Positions 52,911 through 61,374 of a DNA stretch of 64,000 nt are shown here, piece by piece. Position 1 is the first letter of the stretch. Each line of letters starts with the position of its first letter. Under the pieces are notes generated by a model. That model was not told the origin of the DNA. It did not search any database and saw nothing but the letters and a program-made list of their open reading frames with translations. Source of the stretch: JABDOU01 sp041567895 (lineage in GTDB: Bacteria > Actinomycetota > Acidimicrobiia > Spongiisociales > SHLN01). The translations under genes and the position numbers were made by a program. The stretch spans positions 1 through 64,000 of the forward strand of contig JBFGAX010000008.1 in assembly GCA_041567895.1 (NCBI GenBank), read 5' to 3'.

Positions 52911-55277
52911 ATGACCACAACCGCTCACCCGAAGACTCCTCCTGAAATCGGCGGCGTCGGCCACAGCGTCCGTCGCCACGAAGACGCCCGGTTCATTCAG
53001 GGTGCAGGCAACTACGTAGATGACATCGAGCTCAAAGGCATGCTGCACATGGCGATCCTCCGGAGCCCGGTGGCTCACGCCAGGATTCTGTCCATCGACA
53101 CATCTGAAGCCGAGGCGATGGAAGGCGTGGTGGCCGTCGTGACGGGCGAGCTCATGGCCCAGCACAACCTGGCCTGGATGCCGACGCTCTCCGGCGACAC
53201 CCAGGCCGTGCTTGCGACAGACAAGGTGCGGTTTCAAGGCCAGGAGGTGGCGGCCGTCATTGCCACGGACTCCTATATCGCCCGCGATGCCCTGTCAGCC
53301 ATCTTTGTCGACTATGACGAGCTGCCTGCCATTACCGACCCGCGGCAAGCCATGGCAGAGGGAGCGGTCGTGATCCGCGATGAGAAGGAAGGTCAGACAG
53401 ACAATCTCGTCTACGAATGGGAGTCGGGCGACAAGGACCTGACGGACCGCGCCTTCGCCGAAGCCGACAAAGTGGTGAGCATCGAGACCCACTATCCCCG
53501 TTCTCACCCGGCGCCGCTCGAGACCTGCGGGGCGGTAGCTGACGTCGATCCGATCACCGGGCAAGTAACCGTATACATGACCTCGCAAGCCCCACATGCC
53601 CATCGCACCGTTTTCGCTCTGGTCACGGGCCTGCCAGAACAGAATATTCGAATTATCTCGCCTGACATAGGAGGCGGCTTCGGCAACAAGGTTCCCGTCT
53701 ACCCGGGTTATGTCGTCGCCACAGCAGCCTCGCTGCTGCTCGGCAAGCCGGTCAAATGGGTCGAGTCGAGAACCGAGAATCTCATCTCGACCGGGTTCGC
53801 TCGCGACTACTACATGAAGGGAGAGCTGGCCCTCAACAGCGAGGGCCGCATCCTCGGCCTCCGCAGCGAAATCTGGTCTGACCAGGGCGCGTTCTTCGCC
53901 GATGCCCAGCCGACCAAGTTCAAGGCAGGCCTTTTCCATATCGTCACCGGGTCCTACGACTATCCGGCTGCTCATGTCGTGGCGCACGGGGCCTATACGA
54001 ACAAGGCACCGGGCGGGGTGGCCTATCGCTGTTCTTTCCGCGTGACCGAGGCCTCGTATCTGATTGAGCGGCTGGTTCAGACGGCCGCTTATGAGATCGG
54101 TATGGACCCTGCCGAGTTTCGATCGCTCAACTTCATCAAGCCCGAGCAGTTCCCGTATCACTCTCCAACCGGGTTTGTGTATGACTCCGGCGACTATGAG
54201 GCGGCGATGCGCAAAGCCCTCGGCATCGCAAGGTACGAAGAACTCAGAGAGGAACAGAAAGCCGCAAGGGAAGAAGGCAGGCTGATCGGACTCGGGCTCG
54301 CCAGCTTCACGGAGGTCGTCGGCGCAGGCGGCTCAAATGAATACGACATCCTCGGCCTGAAGATGTTCGACTCGGCCGAGCTCCGTATCCATCCGACCGG
54401 TAAGGCGATTCTCAAGCTGGGCGTCCGTAGTCAGGGCCAGGGCCACGAGACCACATTCGCCCAGATTGTGGCAGAGGAACTCGGCATCCCGGTCGGCGAC
54501 ATAAAGGTGGTCGAAGGCGATACGGACAACACTCCGTACGGATTGGGTACCTACGCCAGCCGCAGTACGCCGGTCGCAGGCGCCGCCACGGCGATGATCT
54601 CACGCATGTTGCGCGAGAAGGCTCGCAAGATCGCGGCTCATTTGATGGAAGCCTCGCCGGATGACCTCGAGTGGGAACCTGGCAAGTTCTCGGTGACCGG
54701 TTCTCCGGACAAGTTCGTCACGATCCAGGACATTGCGTTCGCTGCCTACACGAATATGCCCGAGGACACCGAATATGGACTCGAGGGGGTTCACTATTAC
54801 GACCCGCCGAACATGACATATCCCTTCGGGACCTATGTGGTAGTGGTAGAAGTCGATCCCGAGACCGGTGTCTGGAAGGTTGACCGCATGGTGGCGGTCG
54901 ATGACTGCGGCGTTCGCATCAATCCGATGATCGTGGAGGGCCAGATCCAGGGCGGCCTGACCGAAGGATTCGCTGCTGCAGCCATGCAATGGATCACCTT
55001 CGACGAAGATGGCAACTGCATCGGCTCCAACTTCATGGACTATCTGGTCCCGACGGCCTGGGAGACACCTCGCTTCGAACTGGACGAAACCGTCACCCCG
55101 TCCCCCCACCATCCGATCGGAGCCAAGGGTGTCGGCGAATCTGCAACTGTCGGATCACCGGCCGCCTACGTCAATGCCGTAATCGATGCCGTCGCCCACC
55201 TGGGTGTGCGAAACATCGATATGCCGCTCCTGCCCGACCGGGTTTGGAGCGCCATTCAGGACGCCAAGAACCGATAG
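52911..55277 (+). CDS. coxL: Form I carbon monoxide dehydrogenase large (Mo-Cu) subunit
   Basis: A 788-residue molybdopterin subunit. The active-site loop AYRCSFR at residues 371-377 holds Cys374, the copper ligand diagnostic for form I CO dehydrogenase; relatives that are not CODH carry other loops. The catalytic Glu743 is in GAKGVGESATVGSP. Other pterin contacts include DIGGGFGNK and GQGHETTFAQI. The enzyme oxidises CO to CO2 and feeds electrons to respiration. It is slightly shorter than the roughly 800 residues of well-known CoxL proteins. It follows coxS and precedes the maturation genes. Confidence 0.95.
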   Translation: MTTTAHPKTPPEIGGVGHSVRRHEDARFIQGAGNYVDDIELKGMLHMAILRSPVAHARILSIDTSEAEAMEGVVAVVTGELMAQHNLAWMPTLSGDTQAVLATDKVRFQGQEVAAVIATDSYIARDALSAIFVDYDELPAITDPRQAMAEGAVVIRDEKEGQTDNLVYEWESGDKDLTDRAFAEADKVVSIETHYPRSHPAPLETCGAVADVDPITGQVTVYMTSQAPHAHRTVFALVTGLPEQNIRIISPDIGGGFGNKVPVYPGYVVATAASLLLGKPVKWVESRTENLISTGFARDYYMKGELALNSEGRILGLRSEIWSDQGAFFADAQPTKFKAGLFHIVTGSYDYPAAHVVAHGAYTNKAPGGVAYRCSFRVTEASYLIERLVQTAAYEIGMDPAEFRSLNFIKPEQFPYHSPTGFVYDSGDYEAAMRKALGIARYEELREEQKAAREEGRLIGLGLASFTEVVGAGGSNEYDILGLKMFDSAELRIHPTGKAILKLGVRSQGQGHETTFAQIVAEELGIPVGDIKVVEGDTDNTPYGLGTYASRSTPVAGAATAMISRMLREKARKIAAHLMEASPDDLEWEPGKFSVTGSPDKFVTIQDIAFAAYTNMPEDTEYGLEGVHYYDPPNMTYPFGTYVVVVEVDPETGVWKVDRMVAVDDCGVRINPMIVEGQIQGGLTEGFAAAAMQWITFDEDGNCIGSNFMDYLVPTAWETPRFELDETVTPSPHHPIGAKGVGESATVGSPAAYVNAVIDAVAHLGVRNIDMPLLPDRVWSAIQDAKNR

Positions 55278-55279
55278 TC

Positions 55280-56233
55280 ATGCAACGGGCCCTTGAACTC
55301 GCCGGGCGACTGGCTTCGAGGCGAACCCCGTTTGTTCTCGCCACTGTTGTCTGGCGGCGCGGACCATCCTCGGGCCACAAGGGCTCCAAAGCTGTCATCG
55401 CGACCGACGGATCGATCACGGGTTGGCTGGGAGGAGCCTGTGCAGAGCCAACCGTCATCAAGCAGGCGCTCGATGCGCTGGTCGACGGAACCCCCCGCCT
55501 TCTCCAGCTGGGACCGGCAGAAGAATTCGGCAACCGTCGCGACGAGGCTGTCGTGGCTGTGCCAATGGCTTGCGAGAGCGATGGAGCAATGGAGGTCTAC
55601 TTGGAACCCGTCGTGCCCGAACCCAGCCTTGTCGTAATCGGCAAATCGCCCGGAGCCGAAACTCTGGCCCGGATGGGAGCCCTGCTCGGCTGGCGAGCAG
55701 TGCTGATCGATGACGGAGGCGACCTGAAAACATCCGGCGACGTGGAAGTTCGGAGCACGCTCGACCTGGATCAGCTTGCGATCGGCGAGCGTGACTTTGT
55801 CGTGGTCGCTACCCAGGGCCACTACGACGAGAAAGCTCTCGAAGCGGCGCTTGCAACACCCGCCGGTTACGTGGGCCTCGTCGCTTCGCGGAAACGTGCA
55901 GCCTCTGTATTCGAATTTCTTCGGGGATCGGGAATATCCGACGAAGCCCTCGCCAGGATCCACGCCCCCGCGGGACTCGATTTGGGAAGCCTGCCGAACG
56001 ACCAGATTGCGGTCGCGGTTCTTGCCGAGATGGTCTCGCTGCAGGCGGGCGGAGGCCTTACAACAGGCGTTACGGTTTCCCGGCGGGAAGAAGCCATCGA
56101 TCCCGTGTGCGACATGATCGTGAATGTCGAAACAGCCCGCTGGACCCACGAGCACGATGGACACACCTATTACTTCTGCGCCCCCGGGTGCAAAACCGCA
56201 TTCGCAAACGACCCGGCGAGCTTCGTCACGTAA
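55280..56233 (+). CDS. XdhC/CoxI family maturation protein with C-terminal YHS domain
   Basis: A 317-residue fusion. Residues 1-about 260 are XdhC/CoxI-like, with VVWRRGPSSGHKGSKAVI, GWLGGACAEPTVIKQA and a Rossmann part LVVIGKSPGAETLA followed by YVGLVASRKRA. Residues about 272-317 form a YHS metal-binding domain (DPVCDMIVN, YYFCAPGCKTAFANDPASF) with three cysteines. XdhC proteins insert or sulfurate the molybdenum cofactor; the YHS part may handle copper, which CODH needs. ATG 55280 lies two bases after the coxL stop. Confidence 0.88.
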   Translation: MQRALELAGRLASRRTPFVLATVVWRRGPSSGHKGSKAVIATDGSITGWLGGACAEPTVIKQALDALVDGTPRLLQLGPAEEFGNRRDEAVVAVPMACESDGAMEVYLEPVVPEPSLVVIGKSPGAETLARMGALLGWRAVLIDDGGDLKTSGDVEVRSTLDLDQLAIGERDFVVVATQGHYDEKALEAALATPAGYVGLVASRKRAASVFEFLRGSGISDEALARIHAPAGLDLGSLPNDQIAVAVLAEMVSLQAGGGLTTGVTVSRREEAIDPVCDMIVNVETARWTHEHDGHTYYFCAPGCKTAFANDPASFVT

Positions 56234-56242
56234 GGAGAGTCA

Positions 56243-56821
56243 GTGAAAATCAGCCACGAATTCGAGGTCGAGCGCCCACTCGAGCGAGTGTGGGAAACAT
56301 TCCAGGATGTGCCAACTGTTGCCCAGTGTCTCCCCGGAGCCAGCATCACCGAGGAAAAAAGCGACAACGTTTACGCAGGTGCGGTAGAGGTGAAACTCGG
56401 ACCAATGAATGCCAAGTTCGAGGGCGAAGCCACCGTCACGCCTGATCACTCGAACCACAGCGGGTCCATAATCGGCAAGGGAGTGGACCGCAGTGGAGGA
56501 AGTCGAGGATCGGTCGACGTGGAGTATCGCCTGGCGAGCGTCGGTGAGCACACCCGGGTCTTTGTCGAAGCCGATATCAAGCTCTCCGGTGCCGTCGCCC
56601 AGTTTGGCCGCACCGGCCTGATCGAAGAAATGTCTAGACGGCTGATCGATGAGCTGGTCTATTGCTTGCACAGCAAGTTGGACGCGGCGACGCCAGAGGA
56701 AGCAGCGACGATCGAAGCCGGGGACGTCAAGGGAATTGGTCTGCTGTTTTCGAGTTTGGTCAGCTGGATCGGAAACCTGGTGAAGCGGCTTCTGGGTCGG
56801 GTTCGAAAAACGGCGCCCTAG
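56243..56821 (+). CDS. coxG: CoxG-like SRPBCC protein
   Basis: A 192-residue carbon monoxide dehydrogenase subunit G-type protein. The start KISHEFEVERPLERVWETFQDVPTVAQCLPGA (in part) and the middle KLGPMNAKFEGEATV are typical CoxG. The C-terminus, about residues 170-192, is a hydrophobic/basic helix that can hold the enzyme at the membrane. GTG at 56243 follows AAGGAGA. Its stop overlaps the converging aldolase stop in the sequence CTAG. Confidence 0.9.
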   Translation: MKISHEFEVERPLERVWETFQDVPTVAQCLPGASITEEKSDNVYAGAVEVKLGPMNAKFEGEATVTPDHSNHSGSIIGKGVDRSGGSRGSVDVEYRLASVGEHTRVFVEADIKLSGAVAQFGRTGLIEEMSRRLIDELVYCLHSKLDAATPEEAATIEAGDVKGIGLLFSSLVSWIGNLVKRLLGRVRKTAP

Positions 56822-57588
56822 CCGTTTGGCAGGTGTCGTCGGATGAGGTAGTTGTAGATCTGCCAACCCGACCACGGACGCACGAGATCGTTTTTGGCAA
56901 TGCGCGACGCTTCGTCCGACAGCCGAACCGGCCGCTTGGCCTTGAGAGCGACTTCGGCGGCCCGTTCCATTTCGATCAACCAGGCAACGGCTTCCGCCGC
57001 GCTTTTGCCTGTGGTGAGTACGCCGTGGTTTGCGAGGATGACATGGCTGTTGTCGTCGAGCGCGACCGCGATGCGCTTGCCTCCGTCCGCCGAGAGAATT
57101 TGAACCTCTTCGTCATCGAAGAGTGCATGATCCTCGAAGAATTGCGTGGCCTCCTGATTGATCGGCTCGAGCAGCCGTCGTTCGGTCGAGTAGGTGGTCG
57201 CGTACGGGGCATGGACGTGAGCCGCCGCCTCGATATCGGGCCTGGCCTCGTGGATGGGGTGATGAATGTGGTATCCGGTGATGTTGATCGGCGCCGCGAC
57301 CGCGCCGATCGATCGATCGGAGACGGTGTCGCCCCCTGGTGAGACAAGCACCGTGTCCTCCGGTGCAGCACTGTGAAAAGAGACTCCATATCGCAGCGTC
57401 CAGAAATGGTCGCGACGTTCGGGATCCCGAAAAGAGATGTGTCCGTCACCCATGTCCCCGAAGCGCAGGGCCCCGAAGAGTCGATAACACTGAGCCAGCT
57501 GCCCCCGTCGTCGCACTCGCTCTTGAGCCGGATCGGCCAGAAACGGTTCGGGCTCACCGGGCGAGAATGGTTCGTGCGCCATCATCAA
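56818..57588 (-). CDS. Class II aldolase/adducin family protein
   Basis: A 256-residue zinc aldolase-type protein. Metal ligands are in AAHVHAPYATTYS (two His) and ILANHGVLTTG, with the catalytic region GDGHISFRDP near residue 48. Members cleave sugar phosphates or decarboxylate hydroxy or keto acids. Substrate unknown; the genomic setting next to cox and bet genes gives no clear hint. MMMA at the N-terminus leaves three possible start codons. Confidence 0.85.
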   Translation of the reverse strand: MMMAHEPFSPGEPEPFLADPAQERVRRRGQLAQCYRLFGALRFGDMGDGHISFRDPERRDHFWTLRYGVSFHSAAPEDTVLVSPGGDTVSDRSIGAVAAPINITGYHIHHPIHEARPDIEAAAHVHAPYATTYSTERRLLEPINQEATQFFEDHALFDDEEVQILSADGGKRIAVALDDNSHVILANHGVLTTGKSAAEAVAWLIEMERAAEVALKAKRPVRLSDEASRIAKNDLVRPWSGWQIYNYLIRRHLPNG

Positions 57589-57613
57589 ACGCTACCAAAT
57601 CACAACCACCCGT

Positions 57614-58078
57614 ATGATCGCGAGCATGGCAATCACCTCTGCCGGACTGCTCATTTACAGGACAGCTCTCCCCGAGCTCGAGGTGCTGTTGGGTCGGCTC
57701 GGTGGGCCGCTATGGGCGAAACGAGAGCATTGGACCATCCCGAAAGGCATCGTCGAAGACGGCGAATCAGAGCTCGAAGCCGCCTATCGCGAATTCAGCG
57801 AAGAAACCGGCTGGGTCGCACCTGCCGGCGAGCCATTGCCGTTGGGCGAGATACGCCAGCGCGGCGGAAAGCGGGTCGTCGCCTGGGCAGTCGAGGGAAA
57901 CCTGGACCCCGCAACATTCCAACCCGGCACGTTTCAGATGGAGTGGCCCCGTAACTCGGGAAAGATCGGCGAGTTTCCCGAGCTCTCCGAAGTGCGATGG
58001 TTTGACCTGTCCATCGCAACCAGCACGATCAATCCGGCCCAGGCACCGCTCCTCGACCGGCTGGCTGCCTACGGTTGA
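57614..58078 (+). CDS. NUDIX hydrolase
   Basis: A 154-residue protein with a full NUDIX box, GIVEDGESELEAAYREFSEE followed by TGW, matching G-x5-E-x7-RE-U-x-EE-x-G-U. The WTIPKG entry and the preceding GGPLWAKRE resemble diadenosine polyphosphate or nucleotide housecleaning hydrolases with about 150 residues. ATG 57626 (MAITSAGLLIYR) is an alternative start and matches relatives better. It precedes the BetA-like gene by 22 bases. Confidence 0.9.
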   Translation: MIASMAITSAGLLIYRTALPELEVLLGRLGGPLWAKREHWTIPKGIVEDGESELEAAYREFSEETGWVAPAGEPLPLGEIRQRGGKRVVAWAVEGNLDPATFQPGTFQMEWPRNSGKIGEFPELSEVRWFDLSIATSTINPAQAPLLDRLAAYG

Positions 58079-58100
58079 AACCGGCGGGTAGCGTGACGGC

Positions 58101-59732
58101 ATGGCATACGACTTCATCATCGTCGGAGGCGGATCGGCCGGGTGTGCTCTCGCCAACCGGTTGAGCGCCGACCCATCCAATGAGGTGCTCGTACTCGAGG
58201 CCGGAAGGCCCGATTACAGATGGGACATCTTCATTCACATGCCGGGTGCCTTCACCATCCCGCTCGGAAATCGGTTTTATGACTGGAAGTATGAGTCCGA
58301 GCCGGAACCGCACATGGGGGGTCGACGGATCTACCACGCCAGGGGAAAGGTCCTGGGTGGCTCGAGCTCGATCAACGGCATGATTTTCCAGCGAGGCAAC
58401 CCGCTCGATTTTGAACGGTGGGCGTCGGACCCCGGCATGGCGAGCTGGGACTACGCCCATGTTCTCCCCTATTTCAAACGTATGGAGACCTGTCTGGCCG
58501 GATCGGACGAGTTTCGCGGTGGTGAAGGACCGTTGAAACTCGAACGGGGTCCGGCCACCAACCCCATCTTCGAGGCACTGTTCGAGGCAGTGCAACAGGC
58601 CGGCTATCCGCTGACCGACGACGTGAACGGCTACCAGCAAGAAGGCTTTGCAAGGTTCGACCGCAATATCCACCGCGGACGACGACTCAGCGCCGCCCGC
58701 GCATATCTCCATCCAGTCATGGAACGGCCAAACCTCACCGTCACCACCAATGCCTTCACAGAGCGGATCAACTTCGAAGGCACAAAGGCAGTTGGTGTCA
58801 GGTACCGATCGGGACGCAACAGCGTCGACGTCTCTGGCTCTGAAATCATCCTGTGCGGGGGCGCATTCGCATCCCCACAGTTGCTACAGGTCTCCGGAGT
58901 CGGCAACGCCACGGAACTCGAAGACGTGGGCGTAAAGGTGATCCATGACCTGCCAGGAGTCGGAGAGCATCTTCAGGATCATCTCGAGGTCTACGTACAG
59001 CACGCGGCCAAACAGCCCGTCTCCATGTACCCCGCTCTCAAGTGGTATAACCGGCCCAAAATCGGCTTCGACTGGCTCGTGCATCGACGGGGGGCGGCAG
59101 CCAGCAATCACTTCGAAGGTGGCGGGTTCGTGCGCAGCAACGATGAGGTTGCCTATCCCAACCTGATGATTCACTTCCTGCCGATTGCCATCCGATACGA
59201 TGGCACGGTCCCCGATGGTGGACATGGCTTCCAGTTCCATATCGGTCCGATGTATTCGAACTCGAGGGGATCGCTGAAGATCACCTCGCCGAACGCGGCC
59301 GATCGTCCGGCCATCCGATTCAACTACCTCTCGACGCCGGAGGATCGTCAGGAGTGGATCGAAGCGATCCGGATCTCGCGAGACATTTTGAGCCAGCCGG
59401 CGATGTCGGACCTCGACGGCGGTGAATTCTCACCAGGACCCGATGTGCAAACCGACGAAGAAATCCTGGACTGGGTGAGAAAGGATGCTGAGACGGCACT
59501 CCATCCCTCATGTACTGCCCGCATGGGCATCGATGACATGTCGGTCGTCGACCCGCAAACCATGCGAGTCCATGGCCTCGACAATCTGAGCGTGGTTGAC
59601 GCCTCCGTCATGCCATATGTGACAAACGGCAACATCTACGCCCCTGTGATGATGGTCGCAGAAAAAGCTGCCGACCTCATTCTCGGCAACACTCCCCTTC
59701 CAGCCGAGAACGTCGACTTCTACCGACGTTGA
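58101..59732 (+). CDS. betA: Choline dehydrogenase, GMC oxidoreductase
   Basis: A 543-residue FAD enzyme. FAD motif DFIIVGGGSAGCALANRLS is at residues 4-22, GMC signature 1 lies in RGKVLGGSSSINGMIFQRGN (about 76-95), signature 2 in GGAFASPQLLQVSGVG and the catalytic His in TALHPSCTARMG; the end VTNGNIYAPVMMVAEKAADLI is BetA-like. It would oxidise choline to betaine aldehyde and possibly on to glycine betaine; no separate BetB is visible. The neighbouring glycine betaine importer supports the assignment. Confidence 0.87.
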   Translation: MAYDFIIVGGGSAGCALANRLSADPSNEVLVLEAGRPDYRWDIFIHMPGAFTIPLGNRFYDWKYESEPEPHMGGRRIYHARGKVLGGSSSINGMIFQRGNPLDFERWASDPGMASWDYAHVLPYFKRMETCLAGSDEFRGGEGPLKLERGPATNPIFEALFEAVQQAGYPLTDDVNGYQQEGFARFDRNIHRGRRLSAARAYLHPVMERPNLTVTTNAFTERINFEGTKAVGVRYRSGRNSVDVSGSEIILCGGAFASPQLLQVSGVGNATELEDVGVKVIHDLPGVGEHLQDHLEVYVQHAAKQPVSMYPALKWYNRPKIGFDWLVHRRGAAASNHFEGGGFVRSNDEVAYPNLMIHFLPIAIRYDGTVPDGGHGFQFHIGPMYSNSRGSLKITSPNAADRPAIRFNYLSTPEDRQEWIEAIRISRDILSQPAMSDLDGGEFSPGPDVQTDEEILDWVRKDAETALHPSCTARMGIDDMSVVDPQTMRVHGLDNLSVVDASVMPYVTNGNIYAPVMMVAEKAADLILGNTPLPAENVDFYRR

Positions 59733-59757
59733 CCGGGCAGCCTGGTACATTAGATCC

Positions 59758-60084
59758 ATGGGTTTGAAGAGTTTCTTCAGAGAATGGGGGGATCGCCGTC
59801 GCGGGCGGAGGCAACTATCGGGTGATCTCTACCGCGCCACCCGAGACATCGTTGGCCCTACCGGATGGATGTGGTCGAACGGTTGGGATGCCATGGAACA
59901 AGGCAAAACCGACTACCTCAAATCTTTTGATCCACGCGTTCCCCCCAGTGTTCACGTGTCTGCCAGGGACATGACCCGCTCGAATATGCCGGTCCCACTG
60001 GTGGAACGGTGCATCGAAGATTGGGTTCCAGACCACGCCCCGGATCGCATGAAGGCGAAATCTCCCCCACCGGACTCCACATAG
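59758..60084 (+). CDS. Small hypothetical protein upstream of betaine importer
   Basis: A 108-residue basic protein I do not recognise. It begins MGLKSFFREWGDRRRGRRQL, has a Trp-rich middle (GPTGWMWSNGWDAME) and ends in a polar tail. No signal peptide or helix spanning a membrane is seen. It lies between betA and proV in the same direction. There is no clear ribosome site; TACATT six bases before the ATG could give a leaderless message. Coding status is likely but not certain. Confidence 0.55.
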   Translation: MGLKSFFREWGDRRRGRRQLSGDLYRATRDIVGPTGWMWSNGWDAMEQGKTDYLKSFDPRVPPSVHVSARDMTRSNMPVPLVERCIEDWVPDHAPDRMKAKSPPPDST

Positions 60085-60150
60085 GCAACATGGGTTCACC
60101 ATTCGACATACGGCCCCCTGGCCGGTATGGTCTTTGGTTGGAGGAGGCTC

Positions 60151-61374
60151 ATGGTCGAACTTGGTGAAGAGATCATCAGGCTGGAACACGTCTATAAGAT
60201 CTTTGGACCCCAGCCGAAGGGCCGAGCATTTGATCTTGTCAAGGCAGGATATGGCAAGGACACAGTCCTGCAGCGATCCGGCCATGTTGTCGGCCTCAAC
60301 GACGTCGACTTCTCGATCAACCGGGGCGAGATCTTCGTGGTGATGGGCCTCTCAGGCTCCGGGAAATCAACCGCCATTCGCACGGTCAACAAACTCCACG
60401 ACATCACCTCCGGTCACGTTTGGGTCGACGGCACAGACGTTCAAAGCCTCGACGGCCCTGCTCTCCAGGCGTTTCGGCGCGAGAAGATGGGCATGGTGTT
60501 CCAGCATTTCGCGCTTTTTCCTCATCGCAACGTGATCGACAATGTCGGCTACGGTCTCAAGATCCAGAAAGTGGACAAGGACGCCAGAGACGCGGCATCT
60601 CTCAAAGCTCTGTCACTCGTCGGACTCGAGCCCTATGCGCTGAACGCAACCCAGGAGCTGTCCGGCGGCATGCAGCAGCGAGTAGGACTCGCCCGGGCGC
60701 TCGCCTCCGATCCTGACATCCTGCTGATGGACGAGGCTTTCTCCGCACTCGATCCTCTCATCCGCCGCCAGATGCAGGACGAGATGATGGAGATTCAGAA
60801 CGAGCTGCAGAAGACGATCCTCTTCATCACGCACGATCTCAATGAAGCCCTTCGCATCGGAGACCGGGTCTGCATCATGAAGGACGGCCTGGTTGTTCAA
60901 ATCGGGACTCCAGAGGAGATCCTCACGCAGCCTGCAACGGGCTATGTCGCCGAATTCGTCCAGGACGTCGACCAGGGTCGTGTGATCGAAGTCAACGAGG
61001 TGATGGCCGAGCCCCAGCCGCTTGCTCCGCATCTGTCTCTCCGTGATGCCCTCACTTCGCTGGACGGCCGCACCGGTGCCTTCACAGTCGATGATGCCGG
61101 CAAGCCGATTGGACTGCTGACGATGGCTGACGGACTGCGCGTAACAGGTATCGGATCTGACGATGTCTCGGCGGCACTTCGTACAGATTTCGACAAAACC
61201 ACTCCAAACGCCACCCTCAATGAGGTCTATGCCGCTGCCGGTCGCGGATTGCCCATCGCCGTGGTGAACGAATCGGGAGAACTGATAGGGGATCTGGATC
61301 CTCGCCAGATCATGGAAGAGATGGGAAGGGTTGAAAGCCTGATCGACATGTACGAGCGAGAGGTGTTCATGTGA
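60151..61374 (+). CDS. proV: Glycine betaine/proline betaine ABC transporter ATPase with CBS domains
   Basis: A 407-residue OpuAA/ProV-type ATPase. Walker A is GLSGSGKST, Q-loop VFQHFALFPHRNV, signature ELSGGMQQRVGLARA, Walker B ILLMDEAFSALDP and switch His FITHD. The C-terminal 110 residues are two CBS-like repeats that act as ionic strength sensors in relatives. The N-terminal KIFGPQPKGRAFDLV extension is typical of ProV. GGAGGAGG precedes ATG 60151. It overlaps the permease start by four bases. Confidence 0.94.
   Translation: MVELGEEIIRLEHVYKIFGPQPKGRAFDLVKAGYGKDTVLQRSGHVVGLNDVDFSINRGEIFVVMGLSGSGKSTAIRTVNKLHDITSGHVWVDGTDVQSLDGPALQAFRREKMGMVFQHFALFPHRNVIDNVGYGLKIQKVDKDARDAASLKALSLVGLEPYALNATQELSGGMQQRVGLARALASDPDILLMDEAFSALDPLIRRQMQDEMMEIQNELQKTILFITHDLNEALRIGDRVCIMKDGLVVQIGTPEEILTQPATGYVAEFVQDVDQGRVIEVNEVMAEPQPLAPHLSLRDALTSLDGRTGAFTVDDAGKPIGLLTMADGLRVTGIGSDDVSAALRTDFDKTTPNATLNEVYAAAGRGLPIAVVNESGELIGDLDPRQIMEEMGRVESLIDMYEREVFM

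Noticed and set aside
51804..53237. 477-codon minus-strand open frame across coxM-coxS-coxL
   Set aside because: It spans three genes on the other strand, which a real gene would not be expected to do, and shows no family motif.
59815..60285. 156-codon minus-strand open frame between betA and proV
   Set aside because: It overlaps the start of proV and the plus-strand small gene, and has no similarity or start signal.
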